Under the pieces are notes generated by a model. The model was given only the letters and a program-made list of their open reading frames with translations. It ran no database searches and was not told the origin of the DNA. Below are positions 45,606 through 58,305 of a stretch of 64,000 nt of DNA, piece after piece. The position numbers were made by a program, and so were the translations under genes. Positions within the stretch are counted from its first letter, which is position 1, and each line of letters starts with the position of its first letter. This DNA comes from Zychaea mexicana (Eukaryota; Mucoromycota; Mucoromycetes; Mucorales; Lichtheimiaceae), in NCBI RefSeq assembly GCF_025766255.1, contig NW_026516727.1:186001-250000 (forward strand), read 5' to 3'.

Positions 45606-46986
45606 AGTAGAAATCAATGTCGCATGCCCAAAACTAAATATCGCCTGGTTTTAGGGAATGTTGCATTAAGCTGTCAAATGAAGACATTATTTTAATAAAG
45701 TTTTGATACTTGACTTAGAATAGATAAAGAAAAGAGAAAATTTACTTACCCTTTCTACTTATGATTATCTTATAGTATTTATTAATACCTGTTGCAGTTA
45801 TGAGCTTACAGGTTCTCTTTTCTACGACACTTATCTAAGCATCTAAAATGTGAATAAGAAACAAACCCAATAAAGTCCTTAGGTTTTACATTATTACATG
45901 CTTCACGGATTCTTGTTGATAAGGTCTCTTGCTGTAAGAATCGTTGGCGTTTAATCTTGCTCTTCGCAACAGACCAAAATTGTTCTACATATTGGGTTAA
46001 GTTCAGGAGAATATAGAGGAAGATATGCACATCGATATCCACGATACTCAACATATTTTGCAATGTCATTGGAAGTGTGTATCGTGGCGTTGTTCATAAT
46101 CAAATACATAATATCCTTTCATATATGGATGTTTATCTATTTCGTCTAATGTTTCCTTCAAAAAGCTGATGCAGTGACCTGTAACAGTTCCAGTGCTCAG
46201 AATTCCAGATTCTTGACTGCCTTTCTCTTCTTACTACTAGGACTAGTAGGTAATCTCACACTAACTTTGATTAATCCTGAAGCAGAGACGGCTCCTAATA
46301 CCGTGGCAGTTTTTACTCTTGTAGTTGGTACAGTTACAACAGCTGGAGTACCCACTGTTGACCAAGCTTTTGTACGTTTCATATTTATATGGAATGGTGA
46401 TTCATCGAGAGATACGCAGTTAGTCAAGAAATTCATATCTTTTCAACCTATTCTCGAACACACGATAATTAATCTTATCTAGACTTTTTCTTTCAACGGA
46501 GTAGAACTCTGCTTTTTTCAAAGGTGCATTATGTCTTCATAAAGATATGCACTGTGCTATGGGAGACTTTAGATCAATAAGCCTAAACTCATTCACTAAA
46601 TGATCAGTTATATCCGCAATTGCAGCAGAGGGATTAGAATCAACATACTTAATAACTGTCATTTGATGCTTCTCATTAAGAATACGTTTACGGCCTTGTG
46701 TGGTACTATCAAAGATCGAATCTGAATCCTATTCATACTGCTTTACCCATTTCTGTGCAGCACGAGCATGTATACCTAACCGTTTTGCAGCTGCTGAAGC
46801 ACTCAAACACTTGTCAGTCTTCAGTTTGAAAACTCTAGGCTTTTCTTGATTTTCTCGAGTGCCAAGCGTTTGAACTTTTTAAAATTTGCGACATTTGATT
46901 ACTAAGCAAACGGCATTAATTTTGCTGCCAAGCGACATTGATTTTGTTGATTTGCGACATTGATTTCTACTGGCTACGACATTACT
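45591..46986 (-). mobile_element. Tc1/IS630-like DNA transposon, 1.4 kb
   Basis: Terminal inverted repeats of 34 bp at 45591-45624 and 46953-46986, beginning AGTAATGTCG, with one mismatch. Internal direct copies of AATGTCGC follow the ends. It encodes one transposase on the minus strand. Its left terminal repeat overlaps the right inverted end of the composite unit. Confidence 0.8.
45806..46860 (-). pseudogene. Tc1/IS630-like transposase, broken
   Basis: N-terminal helix-turn-helix region: SASAAAKRLGIHARAAQKWV, then a TAG after KQYE, GRKRILNEKHQM and YVDSNPSAAIADITDHLVNE. The catalytic part begins CVSLDESPFHINMKRTKAWS (46436), then RVKTATVLGAVSASGLIKV, a degraded stretch, MNNATIHTSNDIAK-type block and EQFWSVAKSKIKRQRFLQQE. 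A four-base TGTA insertion in the conserved NPIEQFW shifts the frame near 45990, and there are further stops and a shift between the HTH and DDE parts. Not functional. Confidence 0.75.
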
Positions 46987-47475
46987 TTTCAGAAACCCGG
47001 TATAAGTTTTTGCATTTAGAAATAGGAAGTTGTTGTTATGTATTCTTAGTATCACTGGAAAAATGTGATGGTGGCACTAGATCATGAGATTGTAGATCAT
47101 TAACTTTTAAGACAGTGATACGAGAAAACAACGCACGTTTAGGATGGGTTACGCTGTATATTTCTGGTTGCACGATGTGTGTGCCTGACGGAGCCGAGGG
47201 AAGAGCACCGAAGATGACAAAAATGATGATGCAGATTGTAAACATATCGGCTACAGTAAAATGGATAGAAAATACCACTACATGCTGATGTGTATATATT
47301 GTTGCTTTTCAGATCCTAAAGACAATAAGAAGATGCAAGGAAAATAAGAGTGCAGAGTATACAAAAAAATGTGAGAGAGAGGGAGGGAGAAAAATATTGA
47401 AATTGGGCAGCGAATTATTGTGAGAGGGATGTAGTAAGGCGGAATAGATATCTTTGTGTTAAGTTGAACCAAGAC

Positions 47476-48494
47476 TTAGCGACGGGTTCTTTGGGCATGG
47501 CGTCTTGCTTTACCAGGTCGACCGGATGCTTTCTTTTTTGATTTCATAGCAGAGAGTGGCTTTTTGCCATTGTTGCTATTCATTCTTCGATTAAGCTTCA
47601 TATTGGGTGAATTAGCTTTCCACTTCTTCTTGGATGGCTGTTGATCATCATCTAAATCGTCCATATCCATATCAAAGTCATCATCGAGTGTAAATCCTTC
47701 CAAACCACTGCTTTTGTCTTTTCGTTCTACGTAAACGAGATCAGTCAGAAATCCACTTATTCTCCTGGCGCCATCCATTGTTACCAGTATAGCTGCTAGT
47801 ATAGAGACTTACTTCTACTGAATAATTTTGCCTTGTCAACCAACTGTTCGGTATGTTCCATTTCTTGATCCGTCTTGATCTTCTTTAAAGACTTTTTTGC
47901 TGCTGCCACATTTCTAGTTTGTCGTGCAGCCTATACACAAGACTTAGTCTAGCACATTATATAGCTTGTTTCCAGCTACCTAGATCGATTTAAGAGTAAA
48001 TGATGCTTTACCTTGAGTGTGACACTATCGTCCGTGCTTGGGGGTAAAAACGGTGCGTCATGTTCCTCTGCTTGTTTTTTGACTGTCCTTGCCGCCTCAA
48101 GTGCTTGATCATAGAATGCTTGTTCGCGTGTCAGATCGTCAAACACATCGCGGATCTTGACTGGCTCTTTGGTAGTGACAGATAAACATTCAAAAGGCGA
48201 AACGTCTTCAATCACTAGATCGTCGCGTATACGAGTAATTGCTGCCTATGTTTTAAAAGAAACAAAGCATGCAAGGAATGAGTACGTCAATTAAATTTAT
48301 GAGAAAGATAAAACGAATCGATCGATCACCACATTTGCTTAAACCCATACTTTGTTATAAACAGTAATGTGTTGCTCGGTAATAAGATCGCCATCGTCAT
48401 CGTCAACATCACTGTCGTCTATATCTTCAAGACGATAGCCCCATTCACCGGTATCTGGTTCAACCACGATCTCGTCAATGTGATCTTTTTCCAT
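47476..48494 (-). CDS. EBP2-like rRNA-processing protein (divergent)
   Basis: EBP2 proteins act in the nucleolus in large-subunit rRNA processing. Exons: 48351-48494 (MEKDHIDEIVVEPDTGEWGY and an acidic run), 48012-48245, about 47816-47940, and about 47476-47791. Exon 2 holds ITRIRDDLVIEDVSPFECLS and DVFDDLTREQAFYDQALEAA, the best match to the family. The end (GRPGKARRHAQRTRR) matches the basic EBP2 C-terminus. The family's central RPxDYFAEMVKSDxHM block is not seen; exon 3 has KKSLKKIKTDQEMEHTEQLV. The join between the last two exons needs an intron of only about 20-27 bases, or else a frameshift is present. It may be a diverged paralogue or a damaged copy next to the transposon cluster. Confidence 0.6.
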
Positions 48495-50740
48495 GGTTAT
48501 TTTTATGGGAGAGCCAAAAGTAATATTTCAAAAATCCTGCAAAAATCGTTGCCCGAAACGATCGAAAGGTGGCTGGCAGCAGACACAGACAGAGAACAAC
48601 TGAGTGTAAATTATCACATAACGAAGTCGAAGTCTTTATTTGGATGTTTTCAATCATACATAGCCCAAAGGGTAGACTAATTATAATACCTTGGTAAGCC
48701 AACTCTAGCATAGAACCTAATCGTTGATTCTCTGTGCGATTTTCTTAAGTTTCAAATTGATCAAAGAAAAGCGATGCTTCGTTGTAGAAATCAGTACATA
48801 CATCGTTACAGATATACTAAAACAATTTTACTCTATCCTGGGTTTACTAATAAAGCTAACTTCTATGTACCATAAAGTAGCGATACAGTATAAACGAATA
48901 ATTAGATGAGAAGCAGTCGAGTAAACTTTGATATAGGAACCCTTCGAATGGGGTACAGGAGTGATTACAGTGAAAAGCCAAGAATGGGCGGCGAGTCTCA
49001 CTTGTTGGCCCCTCTTCCTACCCAACAGTGCTCCTCTCTTTCAACGCTGATCGATTTGGCACTGATGATAATCTGACGGGATAGTACTTATTGCACCTCT
49101 TCTTGTACTTTTACCTTTGTGATGTCCTTTGGTACGTAAACTGTTGATTTGAAAGCTTTTGACGTTATAGCCTTAAATATAAATCATAATTCGATGGATA
49201 GTTCAGTTCATCTAACCGGGCGCTCGTATGTACGTAAAACAGGAATAGCTTTGCTTTGACTCTGGTGAGCGCCAACTTTGGAATGATAGTACTTAATCAC
49301 TGAAACCAATTTGCGACTGCTTCCTTTTCCGCTACGGTTCCAGTCCAACATTCTGTTGTCCTTTGTTATGCGTTCTTCAGTATAGGTCTCTCGTTTTGTG
49401 GATCGCGCTAATGACAAACATGCATGGTCGCCCCCAGTGTTTCTGATTCCTTCATACTAAATGGAAAAACACATTTATCTTGGTACCCTGCTCTTATGTC
49501 TCTTAGTCTCTCTTGACTTCTCTTCTACCTTGTAATGCAGGCGGAAACTTCGTAACCAGTGGATACGAGATGATGAGATGATGGATAGAAGAAAATATGA
49601 TGATACTGTAATAGAGTGATGATATATTGTATGATCATTGGTCTCAGGTAGATTTGTGCACCTTCTTGGTCTTTTTACAAGGACCAATAGAATCTACTAC
49701 AGTACAAACGCAAAACATAGAGAAGGGGCACAAAATTGAAGGGACCGGTGCCGTGGTAGTTACAGAAAAAAAACTATTTACTATATGATAGGTTGATACA
49801 TTACGGTACTTCTTGTACCGAGCATGAAGAAGGTGCTCAATTCAAAGCGCGTCAAAATGAAGTTTGACTGCAATACAACAAAATCTTTCCCTACAGCTGT
49901 GCCCTAGGCAGTCGCTGATCTACCATTTATTAACGCAGGTTGATATTCGTACTTTGCGGCTACACAACAAGTTTTATTATCTACATTTGTTTCTCTGTTC
50001 GTCATGTCTTTCGCAAACACTAATGATGATATGATAAGCTACACTTGGTCAACATAGCGTATCAACATCAGCACTACACCCTCCCCCTTCTCTTGGTTAA
50101 TAAACGACAAAGGCTGATGGCAGCCAAAGTGACCAAAGAAGTCGTTCAATATAAAGTCATCTACGATTTATTCCTTGATACTTATTTATTATGTTTTCTG
50201 AGGGTATTAACAAGGCTGAGCTACACCTGGTAGTCATAACTTATCAAGCAAATATGGTGTGAGTCTGGAATGGTCCGAGCTGGGAAGACGTATGAGTGTA
50301 GTTGTAGAACAACCCAGGTCCATGATTCACTTTCAACTTCAACCACCTTACTCTGATATACAAGCATTTTTGCGAATGTAAATTTCTTTGTGCCACCGTG
50401 AGGAGAAAAAAAGGATGGCGCACGTAAAACAGAGTGATTTTATGCAAGGTCCGTACTATGAACGGCAAGGGTGAAAGCAGACATCATGTCATATTTAAAT
50501 GCGGATATACGTGTATAATGACAGTAGCAGATGAATCCAAAGTGGTCACACATCTCATGTGTTTTCCAATACGGGAGGCAGAAGAAGAAAAACTATCAAT
50601 AACTTTATGGACAGCATCATACTGCATCACCAGTCACCCCCATCACCTTCCATTTCCGGGAATCCGCTCTTTTGGTCTTCGCTTCCTTTCTGACACTACA
50701 TACACGCTTATACAACGACAGGCCATCCAGCAAACACACG
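48495..50740. other. Intergenic region, no gene seen
   Basis: Short ORFs on both strands without recognisable motifs. Probably contains the promoters of the EBP2-like gene (left) and of the Med28-like gene (right). Confidence 0.4.
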
Positions 50741-51416
50741 ATGCAAGCTGATCAATCACAAAATTTGACACAACTCGTCGACAGTCTCTCAAAAAAAATA
50801 CACAATTGCTTGGAAAAAGTATTGGTTGACCCTTCACTAAGCAGAGATGGCATTGAAGACTCACAAAGTTGGTACCAAAACGATCGCGTTTAAATTATAC
50901 GCTTCCACGCGTCTTTTTTTTTCATACACTAACTAAAAGTATGGAATCACTAGCCTTAGATGCCCAAGTAGTCGAATTAAAGTCAACTGTACTGAATTTG
51001 GAAAGAAACTTCAAAGAGATTCGGTTACAGGCTTTAGGCGATCGCAAACTGGCCGTACAAGAGGTAAAGCTTCAGCTTCTCAATGAAAAACTGTTTATTG
51101 TTTACGTCCAGCTGTTAACATAAACCCTTTTTATTGCACTGCACTTAAGTCAGTAGAACTATTAAAACGCGACATTGAAGTGAAAAAGGCAACCATCGAA
51201 AAATACGCCAGCAAACTCGAGCAATGGGATCAGGAACTGCCGGCTTTGGAAGCCAAGAGCAGAGAGGTGCTCAAACATCGTACAGACGGTAAAGATTTCA
51301 ATGAACCAGCGAAGCATGAATATCTGGAAAGAAAGAAAAGGCAGCAACAAGAAGACGGCGATGATGATGATGATGACGACGACGAAGATGAAGATGCTGA
51401 ATTTGAAGAAGTATAA
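50741..51416 (+). CDS. Mediator subunit Med28-like protein
   Basis: Exons 50741-50871, 50940-51063 and 51150-51416 give 173 residues. Mediator links transcription factors to RNA polymerase II. The protein is almost entirely helical: LTQLVDSLSKKIHNCLEKVL, ALDAQVVELKSTVLNLERNF, and VELLKRDIEVKKATIEKYAS followed by KLEQWDQELPALEAKSREVL. The order (short helix, long helix, then DI..K...I.K...KL..WD..L) matches Med28 as I recall it. The C-terminus is basic then very acidic (about 14 Asp/Glu). The first donor (GTACCA) is weak, but the intron ends with a CTAAC-like branch site before AAAG, and the frame is kept. Another coiled-coil protein is possible. Confidence 0.5.
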
Positions 51417-52156
51417 GGTCTATCTTCTGATTTGGTTGTATTACCTCGCTCCTTGTGTAAATATCCATATACAATGCTACTCTTTCTTTCACTTCTTTGA
51501 TCACAACGACCCAATATTACTGCTCATGCCATTAATAGCGTCATCACCACCATCTGTCTTTTTATCCTCACATCTCCCCCTACGTGACAGATCGATGATC
51601 TTCTCAGCAGCGCCTTTATCATTTTGCTTTTTTTAATGCACTCGAATCAAACTACAATAATGTAACATACACAAGTTGTGGATGGTTGATTGACGCGGAT
51701 TATTCGATTTTACTAGTGCATGGAGGAACTACAGTGTACGTAGATACATCTTTACTGTCTATTCCTTGCAATGACATCATCCTAACGTTATGCAATGTCG
51801 CCATTGTAATCTGCAAGCTTGACGATGTATAGGTGCGGTGCTCGTTTCTGATGCATTATATTTCACGCATGATATCCGCATCTGCTGCATGAGACGAGAA
51901 GTTTGTTGGCTTCACCTTCGCCAAGCACTAGTAGTCACCAAGACATACAGAGTGTGGATAGAGAAGTAAAAAACTTATAATGCTGGGAAATTTGAAGAGA
52001 TTGAATCTATCTTCTTTTTGGTTGTATTTTATTTTTATTTTTTTGCTTTTGCGGTGTGTCTGTGTGTGTATATGTACATTATGTTGTTTGCTATACAGCC
52101 CATTAATTGGTATTACTCTTCTTGTTGCTCATGCAGAATCGGCATCATGATTATTG
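51417..52156. other. Intergenic region between convergent genes
   Basis: Contains the 3' ends of the Med28-like and Trm10 genes. No other gene seen. Confidence 0.45.
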
Positions 52157-53494
52157 TCACTCCTCATCACCCGCTTCCTTCTTGGCATTTTCCCCCATCT
52201 CCTTCTCGTCCTTCTTAGGAGCACCTTCGTTGTTTTCAGCTTCTTCCACTTTGTCCCCGGTGTCACTGCTAGCTTTGGATGCATCGTCTCCGAGCAATTT
52301 GCTGTCTTTAAGCTTGCGGCCTGGGATAACTTCCAGAAAGGCCTTTTCCCAATCACGGGTCTCCAGCCACTTGATCATAATTTCATACACTATTACAAAA
52401 GCAAAGAAAGCGGTCAATATCTTTCACTAGAAATAAGATAGAAGTAAGGCTTATCAATTTTACCATGATTCACGGTGAGCACTTTACGACTTGCCATGTG
52501 CAAGTATTCGCCGATCGGAAGAGCGGCGGTCTGGATGCCTTGATCCGTAGCCTTATTTTGGCACAAGCCCTGGATCACATTATCCATTATTTAGCATTAG
52601 AGTTATTACTATGTAAATGATGTATGGCACCAGCCCATCGCTTCATAAACAAATATAAGCTAAAATTAAGAATAACAAGTACCTTGTGCCTATTTTTATC
52701 CACAATGCCACCAATAATGTAGACCTTGTCATCTTCGAGCTCTCGGACCACGTTATCCGAATCCGCCGATAAGTACACAAGTTTAGACGTATCGAACTTG
52801 TCCATATACGATTCCGTGGTAAACTCAATGTTTTTCCAATTCGTATACGTCGGTGTCTTTTTCTCGAACGCATTTTTCAACGCATCGTCAAACGAAGTGA
52901 TAGTGATCTCCATCGGATGGGCTCCGGCTCGATTAGCGCTATGACAGCGGACAAGTTGGGCCTGCATCGATTTGATTTCCTATAACAATAACATAAAAAG
53001 GTCAGTTGCATCATACAACATGGTGCTCACTATTCTTATCGTTAATCACAAGTGGCCATCGTTTGCTTCCTTACCGTATCATGCATGTATGAGGTAAACG
53101 AACAATCCATAACCACGCGAACCGAACTTGGTTCGACAGTACGCGCCCGTTTGGGTGGTGGAGCAGGAATTACACCTTCTTCAATAAGCTTGCGTCGTTC
53201 TGCACTCTTTTGCTTCTTCTTTTCTTTTTGGAATTTATTGCGTTTCTCACGTGTGGCATTCCATACTTCTTCTCTGAGTAATTTTTTCAGTGCATTCTTG
53301 GACAAGCCTTGGTATTTTGGATCGGTAATGTCGTAGGTGATTCCTTTATAGGTACGAATGTTATCACTGGCGTTGCTATTGTCGTTTGCGGTGTTTTCAT
53401 TTTCGCTGTTGTCAACGTTGTCGTTCGTTGTCGTTTCAGTGGTACTCGTAGTGTACGAAGCCACCAGTTCGGGCTTGTGATCGTCGTCAGCCAT
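52157..53494 (-). CDS. TRM10: tRNA (guanine(9)-N1)-methyltransferase Trm10
   Basis: SPOUT-fold enzyme that methylates N1 of G9 in tRNAs using S-adenosylmethionine. Exons 53075-53494, 52683-52979, 52464-52569 and 52157-52389 join to 351 residues. The N-terminal 80 residues are Asn/Thr/Glu-rich, followed by LSKNALKKLLREEVWNATRE and a Lys-rich helix (KRNKFQKEKKKQKSAERRKL), as in eukaryotic Trm10. The catalytic domain shows VVMDCSFTSYM, RCHSANRAGAHPMEITIT, VYLSADSDNVVREL, the signature YIIGGIVDKNRHKGLCQNKA with the conserved Asp, TAALPIGEYLHMASRKVLTV and EIMIKWLETRDWEKAFLEVI. The tail is acidic. Start and all junctions keep frame. Transcribed away from the membrane-protein gene across a 161-bp shared promoter. 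Confidence 0.95.
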
Positions 53495-53655
53495 CGGGAA
53501 AGCAAGATCAAAAAAGTTATGTGTGCGAAATAAAAATGTGCTGGCTCTATTTCTCGGAGTGTGAAACGCTCAGCAATATCTTATGCTACCTTGTTTGCCT
53601 TCTCCTCTTTTACTACTTTCTTTCGCTCTCACACTATTTTTCGCTGCTTTCAACA
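53495..53655. promoter_or_regulatory. Bidirectional promoter region between TRM10 and PPxY membrane protein
   Basis: Only 161 bases separate the two start codons, which point away from each other, so both promoters must lie here or overlap the 5' ends. It is T- and C-rich on the plus strand. No clear TATA box is visible. Confidence 0.6.
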
Positions 53656-54289
53656 ATGTCCGTAATCGCTTTTAATATATTGTGGGTGCTTTGCGTTCTA
53701 TTACTGCTATTAGCACTCTTTCTTGCAGTTAGACGACGACGAATGGCTGCTCGAAATGGTAATTTCCACTTAAAGACAACATTTTCTTCTTTTTCCTCCC
53801 CGAGCTCAGTTGTTGAGGTCATTCTTACATTCTTTACTCACGTTGATCATTGCACCCACAATAGCTGCGAGAGCCAATGAAGCCTACGCAGCTCGACAAC
53901 AGCAAGGCATTGGACCGGGTGTACGTATCTACATGCCATCGTACTACGAATATCAGGCAGCACAAGCACAGTATGGCCAAGGTGCCAGTTCTTCGACAAA
54001 CCCGGAAAGCGGCTTGAACCCACCCCCTCCGGTGTACAAGCCAGAGGAAGCGCCTCCTTCGTACCAAGATTATCGCAAAGATCCTCGAATTCAAGGGCTT
54101 GCTTCACCTGCTCAACCGCCACCAGCCTCAGAATCATCGCCGCCGCCTTTCCCTTCCATGTCTGAACAGCAACAACAGCAACCGTCGTCAACAGCAACCG
54201 AGACGTCGCCATCGTCACCACCTCCCACTGCCACTACTACTACTACATCTTCACACCATCAACAGCAACCGCCAGCGGCGTCCTCGTAA
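53656..54289 (+). CDS. Single-pass membrane protein with PPxY motif
   Basis: Exons 53656-53758 and 53865-54289 give 175 residues. The N-terminus MSVIAFNILWVLCVLLLLLA is a single hydrophobic helix followed at once by RRRRMAAR, so a type III anchor with a cytosolic C-terminus fits. Then come an Ala/Gln region (YEYQAAQAQYGQGASSS), PPPPVYKPEEAPPSYQDYRK with a PPxY motif, and a Pro/Ser/Thr/Gln-rich tail. PPxY motifs bind WW domains of Nedd4/Rsp5-type ubiquitin ligases; small fungal membrane proteins with this layout can act as ligase adaptors. That role is inference from the motif. An in-frame upstream ATG exists, but the chosen one fits the membrane helix. Confidence 0.72.
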
Positions 54290-57200
54290 TGAAGAACGAG
54301 TGGAAAGGATAAAGCTTTCTGTGCACGCGATTTTGTTCCAGCTTACGTACATCCTGTTGTATATTTTCTATACCCATGTTTCTCTTCTCTTGTCCCTTTC
54401 CAAACAAGCTGTATTTTCTTTCTTCCTTTCTGTCGTTTCCATGCGCGCTGGGCTTTCTGTTTCTCTTTTTCGTTTCCGAACGATGTTTTTTTTAGGAAAG
54501 CCATCGTCACTCCCCCCACCGACAGAGAGTTGCACCCCTTGTTTTTCTTATTGCACACTGTAGATACATTACTACCATTTAACGTACATTATATATATAA
54601 ATATATTAAAAATGGACCTTTTATTACTGCTATAGAATGAATGCATACTATCCCAAACTTTCTTTTAATTGCTTGCTGATCCTAACTACCATCTGCTGCA
54701 ACCTGATTGTATGCACTCGCATTCCCCAAGGGGTCAAAACAAAACCACCATCCCGTTTTACCGTTACACCAGTGGTTAAATGGTCCGCTTTCTCTTTTGT
54801 TGTACGCACCGACATTAAGGAGAGACTTATGCAGTTACTATCAATTCTCCTCAATTATCGCATGCAAGTATAGCAGAAGGTGCACTTGTCTTTTCTTAAT
54901 TGTGTGGGACAAATGATCCACAGCTATCCAGACAGCTTTTTGTGAAAAGTTGTAGTAGCGAAAATGTGTGAGCGTTCCATCTATTTGTTATTGATGAGCC
55001 CTTCAATTCATACTAATGCTTGTCACCGTGGTCTCAAAACAAAATGAGCAGAGTATGCTGATGCCATCAATGAAATTATTTAAGCTGACAAACTTAAAGT
55101 GACTTAGCTTAAGACAAAAGAGAATGACTTTTTAGTTTCCTTTTTGTCGAAACTAAGGCCCTAGAATGAATCAAGGTTATCAGAGTTCATGGATGAAAGC
55201 GGTTTCTTGTTCATCTGCTTCTTTTCATATGGTCAAACGGACCCTTATAAAAGGGTAGAGTACAAAGTAACTATTGAAACGCTACTGTGAAGAATTCATT
55301 ATCAATTAAACGGAAGTTGTTGTACGCAATGCGTAACTACTTCTTTGAATTGACAGAAATATGTATTGTTCACCAGTATCCCCGCAATAAATAAATTGGA
55401 TCCCGCCAATTCTATTTTACCGTAACACCATTTTGTTCTTGGCGTTTCCATTAAAGAACATCGAAGCAGTTTCCATGGAACCCTATGACCTTAACTTTTT
55501 TATCTTACTCTTGGCATGCAACATCACTTTTCTTCTTGTCTGTACAAATTATTATAAACTAAAGCCCATTCCCCGAAAGCAGCTAGTATGGCAATTGACA
55601 GAAAGATGCTTATTATCGTACAGTGCACGCAAATACACTTTTGCTGGATGCTCAACATATTTAGGGCCTTGATATACATACAATAAACGCGCACATTTTA
55701 AAATTAGTAGTAGATCAATAAATAAAAAGCCATTGTGCTTTAGATCTCTGTCTCGCTGTTCCGCTATCAATGGAAAAACTTAATCTATTGTTACATACAT
55801 GCTAGTGTAGGTAGAATTTGTTTCTTATAAAGAACCGTTCTTCTTTTGGAAAACATCTTCATCCATAATCCTATGCATGAAAATTCACACTTTGCGTTAG
55901 TGAGGTATATAAGAAATTGAAATCACTCAAGTGTCTTACGTGAGTCAAAAACATTATGTATTAAGCCTGAGAAAGGAACGATAGAAAGAAGAAACACTCA
56001 GCCAAAACAAGCACACTCTTCCCGCACTCAGATAACCCATAATAATTCAACAAAGCCCTTATACATGTTTAACATACGGATAGCAGAAGCAAAGAGCGAA
56101 AGAGATAAAGAGCACGTAACATGGAGTAATGTTTTTCCTTGACCAATCAATGATTGGTTTGTGAAGGGACTAGACGAGATCTTGTGCAGGACTGCCAGAA
56201 TCGCAAGTTCCGATACAGCAACATCTGTCTTGCCATGAACATGTTCTAGGAGCAATTTGCCAGCTATCGTCACCGCCTGCTACGATAATTAAGCTAGTCA
56301 AATGTAACACGAACGACAGCGTCACCTAGTGCCGGAACTCTTTATTTTGCAGATGATCCAGCTGAGGCAAGCTACATGATATCCTTTTTGTGCCGGAGCA
56401 CAAGTTTTCTCGCTACGCAGAAAACTTGTCACTTCTGTCTTTGACCAATGTCTCAGGTGTTTAATCATCAGCACCTTATTAAACCTTTCAAATGGAATTG
56501 ATAATGAGTGATTACAAAAGGGTTTGACACACTAATGTGATTATCTGGACACGCTTGTAAGAAGGAGAAAGGTGAGTAGAATGGTAAAACGCGTTGTACG
56601 TTGTTGAAAGGCATGCGGTAAATTTCAAACGGCCAGCGCAATCTTGACAATACAAAAAATGGTTAAGCCGACAGCCATCAAAACAGAACTACAAAAACCT
56701 ATCAAGTTACAAGCAAATCTTCTGTGCATGAGTAGCTGTTGCAGCTTAACAAATCACACAGGATGGTTCGTTCTTGTCCTCGTTTTGCAGATCGTTGAAC
56801 TCTACAGTAGTAGCTCACTGACCGTTCGACGCGGCTTAATATTATGCGTAGAAGAACTCTTCTTTCTTCTTCATAGTCGTGAAAGATTCTCTTGTCGTAC
56901 TTTTAAAAAATCGTTGTTTCAACGACATAAACGCATCCTTTATAATGAGTGCAGCTGTAAGAATTGAGGCGTAAATGCAGTTTTGATTTTTTTACCTTAA
57001 GGTGGTTCAGTACATCAGCTGTAGCGAGATCTCTAAGATATTAACAGGCTACTGTCTCTGGTAACCGTATGATTCCAACCGCCTTTTTTGTAGAAAACGA
57101 ACGCCAGATGTCCTTTACTACATACCGTCAAGCTGTACGCTTTTATATGTAGTAGCTGCGAGTAACTGAAAATGCTGTCTTTTGGTTTGATGAAGTTCAG

Positions 57201-58305
57201 TGCTTCTTCAGCGTTATTACTCATCTTTGAAAATATTTAAGACTACCAATTTCTGCTAAAATATCGATAAAAATGTCTCATTGATGTCGTCAAAATAATT
57301 TGTTGCCCAAATGCGTTTTGGCTCGCTAATAGTGAGGATGCATATCAACCTATGAGGTAAATAAAGAGGAAGTTGAGGCACCTTGAACTTCATTTACTTC
57401 AAATATTAGAAGAATAACACCCCGGCCCAACGATCTACCCTATAACCATAGAAACAGTAAAGTACAAATGGTCGATTCACAGTCTTTCTCAAAAAATTTA
57501 ATTTTAAAACTAAAAGGTTAGATCCATATTTTATCAGGAGTCGCATCAATAGTCGACCACATATCTGGCCACTGGTATCGAAGAAACGGGCTTGGGTAAT
57601 TTTGCAGTACTTGCCGGACTTCATCGAACAAATGCCGCGCGTTTCCCCGGACCCACTTAGTAAACATCGTACTGCAAATTGCCTTAAAAAATAATTTGCC
57701 GTACTGCACTTTTGCAGTACTATTCGTTGCAGTAAAATGGTCGTTGCAATAAAGTATTCTTTGCAGTGGTGACACATAAATATTCTACAGCAGCGCTCTC
57801 TATACATACTATACGAATATTTGAGTAAGAAATTAGCCTCAGGAAGTTCGTCAGAAGTCAAGGCATACTTATTTGTGGTGAGGAAAGAGTGTGAGTAAAG
57901 GAAATATATTGATTGAAAAAAGAGAAAGAGAAAGAAAACGGAAGCAAAAATGGAAAGGAAAATTAAGGAGAAAGATAAAGATTAGGTGTGTGCGCTTAGT
58001 TCTTGCAGACAATAACTGCATAGTTGTCGGTTTTTTTGTAATTGTGCGTCGTTGTCTTTGCGAACACTACCCACCGAAATACATCCGTACATGTTGTCCA
58101 TCTTAGCAACGAATGACTTAAATTGGTTGAGTATAGTCGCGATACTATAGTAATGGAAGCCATTTCGTTTCGTTGAACTGATCCGGCCATAAATTGCATA
58201 TGTATTGCCTTGTAGGTTCAGTCTTGATGGAAATATGACGAAATGTTCAAAAAACACAGCTGTATCTTGCCACTTTCCTTTCTTGTACTCTGTGTTCTTC
58301 GTCCA
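54290..58305. other. Gene-poor region, no confident gene
   Basis: About 4 kb with scattered ORFs under 152 codons, none with motifs I trust. Short poly-T and A-rich stretches only. Confidence 0.4.

Larger units (their letters stand above)
37293..46986 (+). mobile_element. Composite mobile unit, copy C (most complete)
   Basis: Contains, left to right: a conserved left flank, inverted end, passenger gene with nested chromodomain transposon and two MITEs, 38-bp inverted repeat, recombinase remnant, unknown short ORF, 36-codon repeat, inverted end and the Tc1-like element. It has neither the LINE nor the 1,034-bp insertion and so defines both empty sites. Near-identity with copy A suggests recent duplication. 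Confidence 0.85.

Noticed and set aside
57406..57861. 151-codon minus-strand ORF with a CHHC start
   Set aside because: The overlapping frame at 57518-57775 looks equally protein-like and neither matches a family I know. Could be an old transposon fragment.
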